64,000 bases of DNA from Rhizobium sp. N324. Lineage in GTDB: Bacteria; Pseudomonadota; Alphaproteobacteria; Rhizobiales; Rhizobiaceae. The translations under genes and the position numbers were made by a program. Shown one piece after another: positions 16,845-25,283 of the stretch. The notes below the pieces were generated by a model. The model had not been told where the DNA came from, did no database searches, and saw only the letters and a list, made by a program, of their open reading frames with translations. Where the stretch lies: positions 995,001-1,059,000 of the forward strand of contig NZ_CP013630.1 of the NCBI RefSeq assembly GCF_001664485.1. The letters are read 5' to 3'. Position 1 is the stretch's first letter; each line of letters starts with the position of its first letter.

Positions 16845-17396
16845 ATGTATGTGATACTCGCAATTATCGTCGTCATCGCGCTCTACGTCGTCTTCATCTA
16901 CAACGGCCTGGTTCGTTCCCGGCAGATGGCTGAAGAAGCCTGGTCGGGCATCGACGTGCAGCTCAAGCGCCGCGCCGATCTGATCCCGAACCTGATCGAG
17001 ACCGTCAAGGGTTATGCCGCCCATGAAAAGTCGACGCTCGAGGAGGTGGTTGCGCTCCGCAACAAGGCGCAGGCCGTGCCAGCAGGTGATGTCGCCGGCA
17101 GGGCGCAGGCGGAAGGGCTGCTCGGCCAGGCGCTCGGCCGTGTCATCGCGCTGGCCGAGGCCTATCCGGATCTCAAGGCCAACCAGAATTTTGCCGAGCT
17201 GCAGGCCTCGCTCGAAACCATGGAAGGCGAGTTGCAGATGGCGCGGCGTTATTACAATGGTGCGGCCCGCGACCTCAACGTCAAGGTCGAAAGCTTCCCC
17301 TCCAATCTCGTCGCCGGCCAGTTCGGTTTTGCCAAGCGGGACTATTTCGAAATCACCAACGAGGCCGATCGCGCAGTGCCCAGCGTCAAATTCTGA
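16845..17396 (+). CDS. lemA: LemA family protein
   Basis: A 183-residue protein with one N-terminal transmembrane helix (YVILAIIVVIALYVVFIYN) and the long helical LemA domain: VRSRQMAEEAWSGIDVQLKRRADLIPNLIETVKGYAAHE (about residues 23-63), ANQNFAELQASLETMEGELQMARRYYNGAARDLN and YFEI. LemA family proteins are membrane-anchored helical bundles of unclear role, repeatedly found beside DUF2207 or TPM-domain proteins, as here. The two DUF2207 genes at 14963 and 18782 flank it and the aroA-like gene. Confidence 0.92.
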   Translation: MYVILAIIVVIALYVVFIYNGLVRSRQMAEEAWSGIDVQLKRRADLIPNLIETVKGYAAHEKSTLEEVVALRNKAQAVPAGDVAGRAQAEGLLGQALGRVIALAEAYPDLKANQNFAELQASLETMEGELQMARRYYNGAARDLNVKVESFPSNLVAGQFGFAKRDYFEITNEADRAVPSVKF

Positions 17397-17482
17397 CGAT
17401 CCGGCATTTTGCCTTTGCAAGAAAGCGATTAAGAGCAAGGGCAGATTGCGGCCGGCAATGGTCGCTCCATGGAAGAAGCAAC

Positions 17483-18745
17483 ATGACACCCACAGCCAAA
17501 CTCACGATCATCCCGCCGGGCGGGCCGCTTTCGGGCCGCGCCATGCCGCCGGGCTCCAAGTCGATCACCAATCGGGCGCTGCTGCTCGCCGGCCTCGCCA
17601 GGGGCACGAGCCGGCTGACCGGCGCGCTGAAGAGCGACGATACGCGCTATATGGCCGATGCGTTGCGCGCCATGGGCGTTTCGATCGACGAACCCGACGA
17701 CACCACCTTTGTCGTCACCGGCAGCGGCAAGCTCCAGCCGCCGAAGGCGCCGCTCTTCCTCGGCAACGCCGGCACGGCGACGCGCTTTCTGGCGGCGGCC
17801 GCCGCCTTGGTCGATGGCACGGTGATCATCGATGGCGACGAACATATGCGCAAGCGCCCGATCGGCCCGCTGGTCGAGGCGATGCGCACGCTCGGCATCG
17901 ACGCGACATCGGAAACCGGCTGCCCGCCGGTCACCGTCAAAGGCACCGGCCGCTTCCAGGCCGACCGCATCCGCATCGATGGCCGCCTCTCCAGCCAGTA
18001 TGTCTCGGCGCTGCTGATGATGGCGGCCGGCGGCGACCGGCCGGTCGATATCGAACTCGTGGGCGAGGATATCGGCGCGCTCGGTTACATCGATCTGACC
18101 ACGGCGGCGATGAAGGCCTTCGGCGCCAAGGTCGAAAAGACCAGCCCCGTCACCTGGCGCGTCGAGCCGACCGGCTACAGCGCCGCCGACTTCATCGTTG
18201 AGCCCGATGCTTCGGCTGCGACCTATCTCTGGGCCGCCGAAATGCTGACCGGCGGCGCGATCGATCTCGGTGTTCCCGCCGACGCCTTTTCGCAGCCGGA
18301 TGCCCGCGCCTACGACATGATCGCCCGTTTTCCGCAGCTGCCCGCCGAAATCGACGGTTCGCAGATGCAGGATGCGGTTCCGACGCTGGCCGTGCTCGCC
18401 GCCTTCAACGAGACGCCGGTCCGCTTCGTCGGTATCGCCAACTTGCGCGTCAAGGAATGCGACCGCATCCGGGCGCTTTCCTCCGGTCTCAACCGCATCC
18501 TTCCCGGCCTTGCCCGCGAAGAGGGGGACGATCTGATCGTAAGGTCCGATCCGGCCCTTGCGGGAAAACGTCTGCCGGCCGAGATCGACAGCTTCGCTGA
18601 TCACCGCATCGCCATGAGCTTCGCGCTCGCCGGGCTGAAGATCGACGGCATTACCATTCTCGATCCCGATTGTGTCGGCAAGACCTTCCCCGCCTATTGG
18701 CGGACGCTCGCCGCCCTCGGCGTGACCTATCGGGACAAGGATTGA
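17483..18745 (+). CDS. aroA: 3-phosphoshikimate 1-carboxyvinyltransferase (EPSP synthase), class I-like
   Basis: A 420-residue EPSP synthase: PGSKSITNRALLLAGLA (substrate Lys at about residue 24), LFLGNAGTATRFL (about 91-103; E. coli NAGTAMRPL), HMRKRPIGPLVEAM, SSQYVSALLM, QMQDAVPTLAV (active-site Asp), RVKECDRI and DHRIAMSFAL. Catalytic positions are kept, but the residue equal to E. coli Pro101 is Phe102, and Met99 is Thr100. It fits a class I-type rather than the class II type (CP4-like) that rhizobia usually place beside cmk, so it is probably a second enzyme. It lies between lemA and a DUF2207 gene. Confidence 0.88.
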   Translation: MTPTAKLTIIPPGGPLSGRAMPPGSKSITNRALLLAGLARGTSRLTGALKSDDTRYMADALRAMGVSIDEPDDTTFVVTGSGKLQPPKAPLFLGNAGTATRFLAAAAALVDGTVIIDGDEHMRKRPIGPLVEAMRTLGIDATSETGCPPVTVKGTGRFQADRIRIDGRLSSQYVSALLMMAAGGDRPVDIELVGEDIGALGYIDLTTAAMKAFGAKVEKTSPVTWRVEPTGYSAADFIVEPDASAATYLWAAEMLTGGAIDLGVPADAFSQPDARAYDMIARFPQLPAEIDGSQMQDAVPTLAVLAAFNETPVRFVGIANLRVKECDRIRALSSGLNRILPGLAREEGDDLIVRSDPALAGKRLPAEIDSFADHRIAMSFALAGLKIDGITILDPDCVGKTFPAYWRTLAALGVTYRDKD

Positions 18746-18781
18746 CTAGAAGCAGCCGAGGCTGCCGGCGGGGAGACAGGG

Positions 18782-20716
18782 ATGGGTCGTCGGTTTTTCG
18801 GGTTTTGTTTTGCACTGCTGCTGATGCTCGCCGCTCCGGCGGCCTTTGCCGCCGAGGTGATCGACAGCTTCGCCTCCGCCATCACGCTGGAAAAGAGCGG
18901 CGCGATGACGGTGACGGAAACGATCACCGTCAATGCCGAGGGCAATCGGATCAATCACGGCATCTTCCGGGATTTCCCGCTCTATTTCACCGATGCCGGT
19001 GGCCATCGCCGCAGCGTCGACTTCGACATGGTGGCGGTCACCCGCGACGGCGCAGACGAGCCATGGCACACGGAATCGATTTCGGGCGGCATCCGCATCT
19101 ATGCCGGCTCCGCCGAGGTGACGGTGATGCCGGGCCGCCACCGCTATGTCTTCACCTACAAGACCAATCGTCAGATCCGCTATTTCGACGATCATGACGA
19201 ACTTTACTGGAACCTCACCGGCAACGGCTGGATCTTCCCGATCCGCTCGGCCACGGCAACGGTGCAGCTACCGCCCGGTGTCACTGCCACCGAGACAGCT
19301 TTTTTCACCGGCCGCCAGGGGGCGACGGGAAAGAACGCCCGCGTCGATGAAACCGGCGCCGGCCTGGTCTTTGCCACCACCGCGCCGCTTGCCGCCGGCG
19401 AGGGCCTGACCTTTGCGATCCGCATGCCGAAGGGGTCGATCGATCCGCCGAGCGCCGATATGGAAAGCACCTGGTGGCTAAAGGACAACCGCAATTATTT
19501 CATCGGCTTCGGCGGTCTGATCCTGGTTTTCGCCTATTATACCTGGTCCTGGCTGAAGGTCGGCCGCGATCCCGCCCGCGGCGTCGTCGTGCCGCGCTGG
19601 GACGCGCCTGACGGCATCTCGCCGGCGCTGGTCAACTACATCGACAATAAAGGCTTCTCCGGCGGAGGCTGGACGGCGCTTGCTTCAACCGCGCTCAATC
19701 TTGCGGTCCGCGGCTACGTCAAGCTTGAAGACCTGAAGAATTCGATCGTCATCCAGGGCACCGGCAAAGCGCTCGGCAAGAAAAAATCCCAGGCGGGCGA
19801 GACCGAGCTCCTGAAAGCTGTCGGCGGCGCAGGCAGGACGCTGACGATCGACAAGGCCAATGGCGAGCGCGTCAAAGCGGTCGGCCAGGCCTTCCGCTCG
19901 GCGATCGAGAAGGAGCACCGCGGCAAGTACTACAATTCCAACATCGGCTACACCAGCGGCGGCATCGCGCTCAGCGCCGCCGCCTTGTTGGCGCTCTTCG
20001 TCTTCGGGTCGCTGGAACCGGAGACGATCGCGCTGATGCTGATCCCGACCGCCATTTCGGTTTTCGTTGCCGTCTTCGTTGCGGGTTTTATGCGGTCGAT
20101 GCATCGCGGCAGCTCACTGTTCGGCAAGATCATCGCCATCATCGCCACGGCGGTCGGCGTTTTCGTCGGCATCAGCATTCTTGCGGTTGTCGTCCTGGCG
20201 CTTGCCTCGTCGCTGGTGGAGCTGCACGAAACGCCGATGCTGTTTGCCGTCGGCGGCATCGTGCTGCTCAACATCCTCTATTTCTTCATCATGGGCGCGC
20301 CGACCCCGCTCGGCGCCAGGATGATGGACGGTATAGACGGCCTGCGCCAATATCTGACACTGGCCGAGAAAGACCGGATGAACACGGCTGGTGCACCTGA
20401 GATGTCGCCGCAGCATTTCGAGACGCTGCTGCCCTATGCGGTGGCGCTCGGCGTCGAAAAACCCTGGTCGCGCACGTTCGAAACCTGGCTTGCCGCAGCT
20501 GCCGCCGGTGCGGCCGCAGCCTATACGCCGGCCTGGTATTCCGGCGATTTCAACAGCGGCAGTTTTTCCGACCGCGTCGGCGGCTTCTCCTCGTCGATGG
20601 CCTCGACCATCGCTTCGACGATCCCTTCGCCGCCGCCGTCGAGCTCGTCCTCCGGGTTTTCCGGCGGCGGCTCGTCCGGCGGCGGTGGCGGCGGCGGTGG
20701 AGGCGGGGGCTGGTAA
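18782..20716 (+). CDS. DUF2207 membrane protein with glycine-rich tail
   Basis: A 644-residue exported membrane protein. Signal peptide [23 protein letters not shown], then a DUF2207 domain ([36 protein letters not shown]), a transmembrane helix around residues 238-256, a soluble domain ([23 protein letters not shown]), further membrane helices (about 394-505), and a low-complexity tail of Ser/Pro then a run of 11 Gly before a final Trp. The Gly-rich tail with terminal Trp is common in DUF2207 and TPM-type proteins. It lies downstream of lemA and aroA. Start ATG 18782 is supported by GGGGAGACAGGG upstream. Confidence 0.85.
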   Translation: MGRRFFGFCFALLLMLAAPAAFAAEVIDSFASAITLEKSGAMTVTETITVNAEGNRINHGIFRDFPLYFTDAGGHRRSVDFDMVAVTRDGADEPWHTESISGGIRIYAGSAEVTVMPGRHRYVFTYKTNRQIRYFDDHDELYWNLTGNGWIFPIRSATATVQLPPGVTATETAFFTGRQGATGKNARVDETGAGLVFATTAPLAAGEGLTFAIRMPKGSIDPPSADMESTWWLKDNRNYFIGFGGLILVFAYYTWSWLKVGRDPARGVVVPRWDAPDGISPALVNYIDNKGFSGGGWTALASTALNLAVRGYVKLEDLKNSIVIQGTGKALGKKKSQAGETELLKAVGGAGRTLTIDKANGERVKAVGQAFRSAIEKEHRGKYYNSNIGYTSGGIALSAAALLALFVFGSLEPETIALMLIPTAISVFVAVFVAGFMRSMHRGSSLFGKIIAIIATAVGVFVGISILAVVVLALASSLVELHETPMLFAVGGIVLLNILYFFIMGAPTPLGARMMDGIDGLRQYLTLAEKDRMNTAGAPEMSPQHFETLLPYAVALGVEKPWSRTFETWLAAAAAGAAAAYTPAWYSGDFNSGSFSDRVGGFSSSMASTIASTIPSPPPSSSSSGFSGGGSSGGGGGGGGGGGW

Positions 20717-20781
20717 GCTTTCCCGCTTGACCTTTCGGCCCTTGGCCCTTAACCGCCAGAGGCAAAAGGAAAGGGTGGCGC

Positions 20782-22065
20782 ATGAAGGTTCTGTTGATCG
20801 GATCGGGCGGACGCGAGCATGCGCTCGCCTGGAAGCTGGCGCAATCGCCGTTGCTGAGCGAATTCTATGCCGCACCCGGCAATCCCGGCATTGGCGAACA
20901 CGCCGTCCTCGTGCCCATCAATACTGAGGATCATGAAGCGGTCGCCGCTTTCTGCAAGGACAAGGCGATCGATTTCGTCGTCGTCGGCCCGGAAGCGCCG
21001 CTGGTCGCCGGCCTTGCCGACCGCTTGCGCGCCGATGGCCTGACGGTCTTCGGACCCTCGGCCGCTGCCGCCCAGCTCGAGGGCTCCAAGGGCTTCACCA
21101 AGGATATCTGCGCCCGCTACGGCATTCCCACAGGCGCCTATCAGCGCTTCAACAACGCACCGAAGGCCAAGGCCTATATTCGCGATCAGGGCGTGCCGAT
21201 CGTCGTCAAGGCCGACGGCCTTGCCGCCGGCAAGGGCGTGACGGTGGCGATGACGCTGGATGAAGCCTTGGCCGCCGTCGACGACTGCTTCGAGGGCGCC
21301 TTTGGCGCCGCTGGCGCCGAAGTCGTCGTCGAAGCCTATCTCGACGGCGAGGAAGCGAGTTTCTTCTGCCTCTGCGACGGCAAACACGCGCTGCCGCTTG
21401 CCACCGCCCAGGATCACAAGCGGGTGGGTGAGGGCGATACCGGTGTCAATACCGGCGGCATGGGCGCCTATTCGCCGGCGCCTGTCATGACCGCCGAAAT
21501 GGTCGAGCGCACCATGAAGGAGATCATCGAGCCGACGATCCGCGGCATGGCCGAGAGCGGTCATGCCTTCTCCGGCGTGTTTTTCGCCGGGCTGATGATC
21601 ACCAGCAAGGGTCCGGAACTCATCGAATACAATGTCCGCTTCGGCGATCCCGAATGCCAGGTGATGATGATGCGGCTGAAGAGCGATCTGCTGCCGCTGC
21701 TGCTCGCCACGGCCAACGGCACGCTCGACCAGGTGAGCGCCGAGTGGAGCGACGATCCGGCCCTGACCGTGGTCATGGCCTCGAAGGGCTATCCCGCCGC
21801 CTATGAAAAAAACACGCCGATCCTTTCCCTGCCGGAAGCAGGCGAGGGCGAGAAGGTGTTTCATGCCGGCACGGGTCTGAAGGACGGCGCATTGGTGGCG
21901 ACCGGCGGCCGCGTGCTGAACGTCACCGCGTCAGGCGGCACGGTCGCCGAGGCCAAGGACCGCGCCTACGCGCTGCTCGATAGGGTGAGGTGGGAAAACG
22001 GCTTCTCCAGGCGCGACATCGGCTGGCGGGCGATCGAGCGCGAAACCGCCGTGGGCACTGCATAA
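20782..22065 (+). CDS. purD: Phosphoribosylamine-glycine ligase (GARS)
   Basis: A 427-residue ATP-grasp enzyme that makes GAR from phosphoribosylamine and glycine, the second step of purine synthesis. N-terminal [19 protein letters not shown], then [17 protein letters not shown], the ATP-grasp region ([19 protein letters not shown]), [28 protein letters not shown] and the metal-binding [15 protein letters not shown]. The preceding AAAGG is a good ribosome binding site. It stands alone in its operon here; the following DNA is repeat and leader. Length is typical. Confidence 0.97.
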   Translation: MKVLLIGSGGREHALAWKLAQSPLLSEFYAAPGNPGIGEHAVLVPINTEDHEAVAAFCKDKAIDFVVVGPEAPLVAGLADRLRADGLTVFGPSAAAAQLEGSKGFTKDICARYGIPTGAYQRFNNAPKAKAYIRDQGVPIVVKADGLAAGKGVTVAMTLDEALAAVDDCFEGAFGAAGAEVVVEAYLDGEEASFFCLCDGKHALPLATAQDHKRVGEGDTGVNTGGMGAYSPAPVMTAEMVERTMKEIIEPTIRGMAESGHAFSGVFFAGLMITSKGPELIEYNVRFGDPECQVMMMRLKSDLLPLLLATANGTLDQVSAEWSDDPALTVVMASKGYPAAYEKNTPILSLPEAGEGEKVFHAGTGLKDGALVATGGRVLNVTASGGTVAEAKDRAYALLDRVRWENGFSRRDIGWRAIERETAVGTA

Positions 22066-22117
22066 TTCCTTAAATCGGAATCGATTTCAGGACAAAATTT
22101 ATGCAGCATTCAGAGTG

Positions 22118-22161
22118 CTACAGCGTCCTTTGCGCGTCTGAAAAGACGCGCGGCGCTGTAG
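22118..22161. repeat. Palindromic repeat CTACAGCG...CGCTGTAG
   Basis: Large hairpin downstream of purD: outer CTACAGCG and CGCTGTAG, inner CGCGTCT and AGACGCG around GAAA. It is preceded (22066-22117) by AATCGGAATCGATTTCAGGAC, a companion motif often seen next to this hairpin in rhizobial genomes (from memory). The TAGAG that follows has no T-run, so it is a repeat rather than a certain terminator. Confidence 0.65.
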
Positions 22162-22261
22162 AGTATAAACCGCCGCGTTCCTTAAATTTTTACCTTTTCC
22201 CCTGACGGGATGGAAACAAAGCTGCGCTATACCGCTCCTATAGTGAGACGGAGGTGCGTTG

Positions 22262-22726
22262 ATGCGTCAGATTTTCCTCGGTGCGGCAATCCTGCTGATG
22301 GCAGGTTCGGCAATGGCATCCTCGATCGAGGTGATCGGCAAGGCTGCGCCGCGCCCGGCCGAGGGCAGCATCGTCACCGAGAGCTGCGGCGCTTGCCCGC
22401 CGCTGCAGGCCGAACTCGTCAAGAGGGACTATACGGTGCCGGAACTGAAGCCCGGCGTCCTCCAGGCGAGTGAAGTCCGTGATGTCGGTGGCGAAAAGAA
22501 GATTTATCGCACCGAGGGCTGGATGGGCGGCTCGCCCGTCGTCTTCGTCAGCAAGGCGACCCCGGAAGCGATGATCGCCGCCGCGCCTTCGGCCCCCTCC
22601 GCCGATGGCATCGATATGAGCGCGACCACCGCGGCCGTCATCGGCGGCGATGCCAAGCCTGTTGTGGCCGGCATGGCGGAACAACCGGCAGCCCTGAACG
22701 TTTCGGAATTCAAGCTGCGTTTCTGA
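22262..22726 (+). CDS. HPE1-like small exported protein
   Basis: A 154-residue secreted protein with signal peptide MRQIFLGAAILLMAGSAMA. The mature N-terminus (SSIEVIGKAAPRPAEGSIVTESCGACPPL) contains a CGAC pair, followed by KIYRTEGWMGGSPVVFVSKATPEA and an Ala/Pro-rich linker. I recall Rhizobiaceae proteins of this type annotated as plant-virulence-effector HPE1-like domain proteins; a role in virulence is not shown by the sequence. The TTG at 22259 is in frame, but ATG 22262 is preferred, with GACGGAGG as ribosome binding site 8 bases upstream. Confidence 0.7.
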   Translation: MRQIFLGAAILLMAGSAMASSIEVIGKAAPRPAEGSIVTESCGACPPLQAELVKRDYTVPELKPGVLQASEVRDVGGEKKIYRTEGWMGGSPVVFVSKATPEAMIAAAPSAPSADGIDMSATTAAVIGGDAKPVVAGMAEQPAALNVSEFKLRF

Positions 22727-22819
22727 AGTAATTCCCGTTTTGCGTCCGGCTTGAAGACAAAGTTCCCTGCCCCGCCTGATCAAGGTTTCGATCGTTTGGG
22801 GTTCCACCACCGGTGGACC

Positions 22820-22860
22820 GAATGCACCCTCGATGAGCAGCGAGGGTGCATTCACGTTTT
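22820..22860 (+). terminator. Hairpin terminator after the HPE1-like gene
   Basis: Perfect 13-base arms GAATGCACCCTCG (22820-22832) and CGAGGGTGCATTC (22841-22853) around an 8-base loop, followed by ACGTTTT. A smaller palindrome (CCACCGGTGG) lies just before. The rest of the gap to the chemoreceptor (22861-23084) holds its promoter: an AT-rich stretch (GCTAAATTAAAGATTTC) at about 22924-22940, and no other gene. Confidence 0.8.
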
Positions 22861-23084
22861 GACGGCAGGTAAATCGAATGCAATTTCACCCGTGGATTTT
22901 TAGGGAAAACCCTATCGAGAACAGCTAAATTAAAGATTTCTTATGGGGTGAGCATTAATGGTTACTTACCCGGTCGCAGCATGTTGTTTTTAGCAGCGGT
23001 AGACGCGTCTTCTTTTTCGGCGCGCTCGCACAGGCGGTAGGAGACCGCACCGGAATGCACCCACCGGTCCCGTTGCGAGGCGTC

Positions 23085-24908
23085 ATGAAAAATCTGAAAA
23101 TATCGAAGCAGCTCATATTGCTGGTCGTCGGCCTGATGATCGCCTTTGCGGTCGCCACGTCGCTGCAGATCCGCTCTTCGGTCGATGCGATCTACAAGGA
23201 GCGGTATGACATGCTCCGCGCCGAGGTTCAGTCGGCAGTCTCCGTTCTCAAGCTTTACCAGGCCAAGGTCGCCGCGGGCGAAATGACGCTCGAGAATGCC
23301 CAGAAGCAGGCCTATGCCACCGTCAACGGCATGAAATACGATCCGGACGGCTATTTCTTCGGTTATAGCTACGACGTCCAGATGATGTTCCACTACGACG
23401 CCGCGAAAGTCGGGCAGAACCTCAAGGGCCAGGCGGACAGCAAGGGCAAGCTTTACCGCGAGGAACTGGTCAAGCTCGGCCAGCAGGGCGGCGGTCTCGT
23501 CGAATTTTATTCCACCAGCAAACCGGGCCAACCGGCCGGCGATTACCGCAAGACGGCCTATGGACAGGCCTTCGAGCCATGGAAAGTCGTCGTCGTCACC
23601 GGCGTCTACATGGATGATCTCGATGCGCAGATCGACAGCACGATCCTGACCGCGCTCTCCGGCAGCATCGTTCTGTTCTTCCTTGCCATGGCGGCCGCCT
23701 ACCTCGTCATCCGTGGCATATCGGGACCTCTCAACAATGTTCACGCCGCCTTGAAGGCTGTCTCTGAAGAGGACGTTTCTATAGCCATCCCGCATACGGG
23801 AATGAACAACGAGGTCGGCATGATGGCGAAAGCCACGCTGGCGCTGCAGGAAAAGATCCGCGAACGCCATCAGATGTCGGATCGCGAGGCAGCACAGCAA
23901 CTGGCGTTGGAAAACGAGCGCGAAAACAATCAGCGCCAGCAGCAGGACGAGACAGTGCTGCAGGCCCGTGTGGTGGCGACGATCGGCCAGGCGCTGGAGA
24001 TGATCGCCCGCGGCGATCTCACCGTGCGCTGCGCCGATCTCGGCCAGAAATACGCCGCCCTTCGCGACAACTTCAACGATGCGCTGTCGCATCTTGAAGC
24101 CGCCATGGCCAAGGTCAGCGCCAAGGGCACCGATATCGGCACCAGCAAGGAAGAGATCCGCCGCGCCTCTAACGAACTGTCGCAGCGCACCGAGCGCCAG
24201 GCCGCCAGCCTCGAGGAAACTTCCGCCGCACTCGACGAACTCACCGTCGCCGTCCGCCAGACGGCAGATGGCGCCCATGAGGCGAGCAAGCGCGTCCACT
24301 CCGTCAGCACCGAAGCCACCCACAGCGATGCGATCGTCGGCCAGGCGATCGAGGCGATGAGCGGCATCGAGAAGTCGTCGTCGGAGATCACCAAGATCAT
24401 CGGCGTCATCGACGAGATCGCCTTCCAGACCAACCTGCTGGCGCTGAATGCCGGCGTCGAGGCGGCCCGGGCCGGCGAATCCGGCAAGGGGTTTGCCGTC
24501 GTCGCCCAGGAGGTGCGCGAGCTTGCCCAGCGCTCGGCCGCTGCCGCCAAGGAGATCAAGGACCAGATCGCCCGCTCCTCCAGCCAGGTCGACCATGGCG
24601 TCCGCCTGGTCGGCGAAGCCGGCGAGGCGCTGAAGCGCATCTCCGATCAGATCAAGGCTGCCAACGAAATCGTCGCCAAGATCGCCCACAGCGCCTCCGA
24701 ACAGGACACGACGCTGCGCTCGATTTCATCGTCGATGAACCAGCTCGACGCCGCCACCCAGCAGAACGCCGCCATGGCCGAAGAGACCACGGCATCGGCG
24801 GAAACGCTCGCCAGTGACACCGACGAGCTGATCGACCTGATCCGCGGCTTCCGCGTCAGCGGCGAAAGCGCCGCCCCGGCCATGCATCAGGGTCGTCGCG
24901 CCGCTTAA
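23085..24908 (+). CDS. Methyl-accepting chemotaxis protein with Cache domain
   Basis: A 607-residue chemoreceptor. TM1 at about residues 9-28 (ILLVVGLMIAFAVATSL), a periplasmic single-Cache domain at about 30-185 (YDPDGYFFGYSYDVQMMFHYD, GEFYSTSK-like loop), TM2 at about 186-208 (LTALSGSIVLFFLAMAAAYLV), a HAMP linker, then a methyl-accepting signalling domain with the hairpin tip [21 protein letters not shown]. There is no CheR-binding pentapeptide at the C-terminus (HQGRRAA). I start at ATG 23085 (MKNLKIS; GCGAGG upstream), 10 codons into the open frame. A strong terminator follows at 24941. Confidence 0.95.
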   Translation: MKNLKISKQLILLVVGLMIAFAVATSLQIRSSVDAIYKERYDMLRAEVQSAVSVLKLYQAKVAAGEMTLENAQKQAYATVNGMKYDPDGYFFGYSYDVQMMFHYDAAKVGQNLKGQADSKGKLYREELVKLGQQGGGLVEFYSTSKPGQPAGDYRKTAYGQAFEPWKVVVVTGVYMDDLDAQIDSTILTALSGSIVLFFLAMAAAYLVIRGISGPLNNVHAALKAVSEEDVSIAIPHTGMNNEVGMMAKATLALQEKIRERHQMSDREAAQQLALENERENNQRQQQDETVLQARVVATIGQALEMIARGDLTVRCADLGQKYAALRDNFNDALSHLEAAMAKVSAKGTDIGTSKEEIRRASNELSQRTERQAASLEETSAALDELTVAVRQTADGAHEASKRVHSVSTEATHSDAIVGQAIEAMSGIEKSSSEITKIIGVIDEIAFQTNLLALNAGVEAARAGESGKGFAVVAQEVRELAQRSAAAAKEIKDQIARSSSQVDHGVRLVGEAGEALKRISDQIKAANEIVAKIAHSASEQDTTLRSISSSMNQLDAATQQNAAMAEETTASAETLASDTDELIDLIRGFRVSGESAAPAMHQGRRAA

Positions 24909-24940
24909 ACGGCGCGGGGACGACAGACATTCGTATTGCC

Positions 24941-24981
24941 AACAACACGGCCGCCGGTTCTCCGGCGGTCGTGTTGTTTTG
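24941..24981 (+). terminator. Terminator of the Cache chemoreceptor gene
   Basis: Near-perfect 17-base stem AACAACACGGCCGCCGG / CCGGCGGTCGTGTTGTT around TTCT, followed by TTT. Positioned 32 bases after the stop. Confidence 0.9.
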
Positions 24982-25020
24982 GGCGCCAGCCGGAGCCAAG
25001 TCACGCGAAGCGCGTGCGGC

Positions 25021-25245
25021 ATGGGTACTCGGGTCAAGCCCGAGTATGACGGAGTGTGGGGATAACGAGCGGCAAGAGGCGAGAGGTCCGGCGGAAATTC
25101 AGCAAAATGGGTGAGCGGTTCTGCGTGGGAATGAGGCAGGCAGCGGCAATTCCAACAAAACCACCACGCACGTGGCTATTTTCCGCATGCGTTCCCCCAC
25201 CCTCCGTCGTCCTCGGGCTTGACCCGAGGACCCACGGCCGCACGC
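25021..25245. repeat. Inverted pair of CTCGGG...CCCGAG palindromes between MCP and glyS
   Basis: The 375-base gap from 24909 to 25283 contains, after the terminator, two palindromes in inverted orientation: ACTCGGGTCAAGCCCGAGT (25027-25045, then ATGACGGAGTGTGGGG) and CCTCGGGCTTGACCCGAGG (25211-25229, preceded by CCCACCCTCCGTCGT). Related single copies lie at 44311-44350, 44915-44957, 56831-56860 and 56890-56935. About 150 bases between the pair show no gene. Confidence 0.75.
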
Positions 25246-25283
25246 ACTGCGTCACCTTAAAGCACCCAACCGAACCCCGGCTC

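Noticed and set aside
22962..24689. A 575-codon minus-strand frame opposite the Cache chemoreceptor
   Set aside because: Antisense shadow; no recognisable protein and no ribosome binding site.
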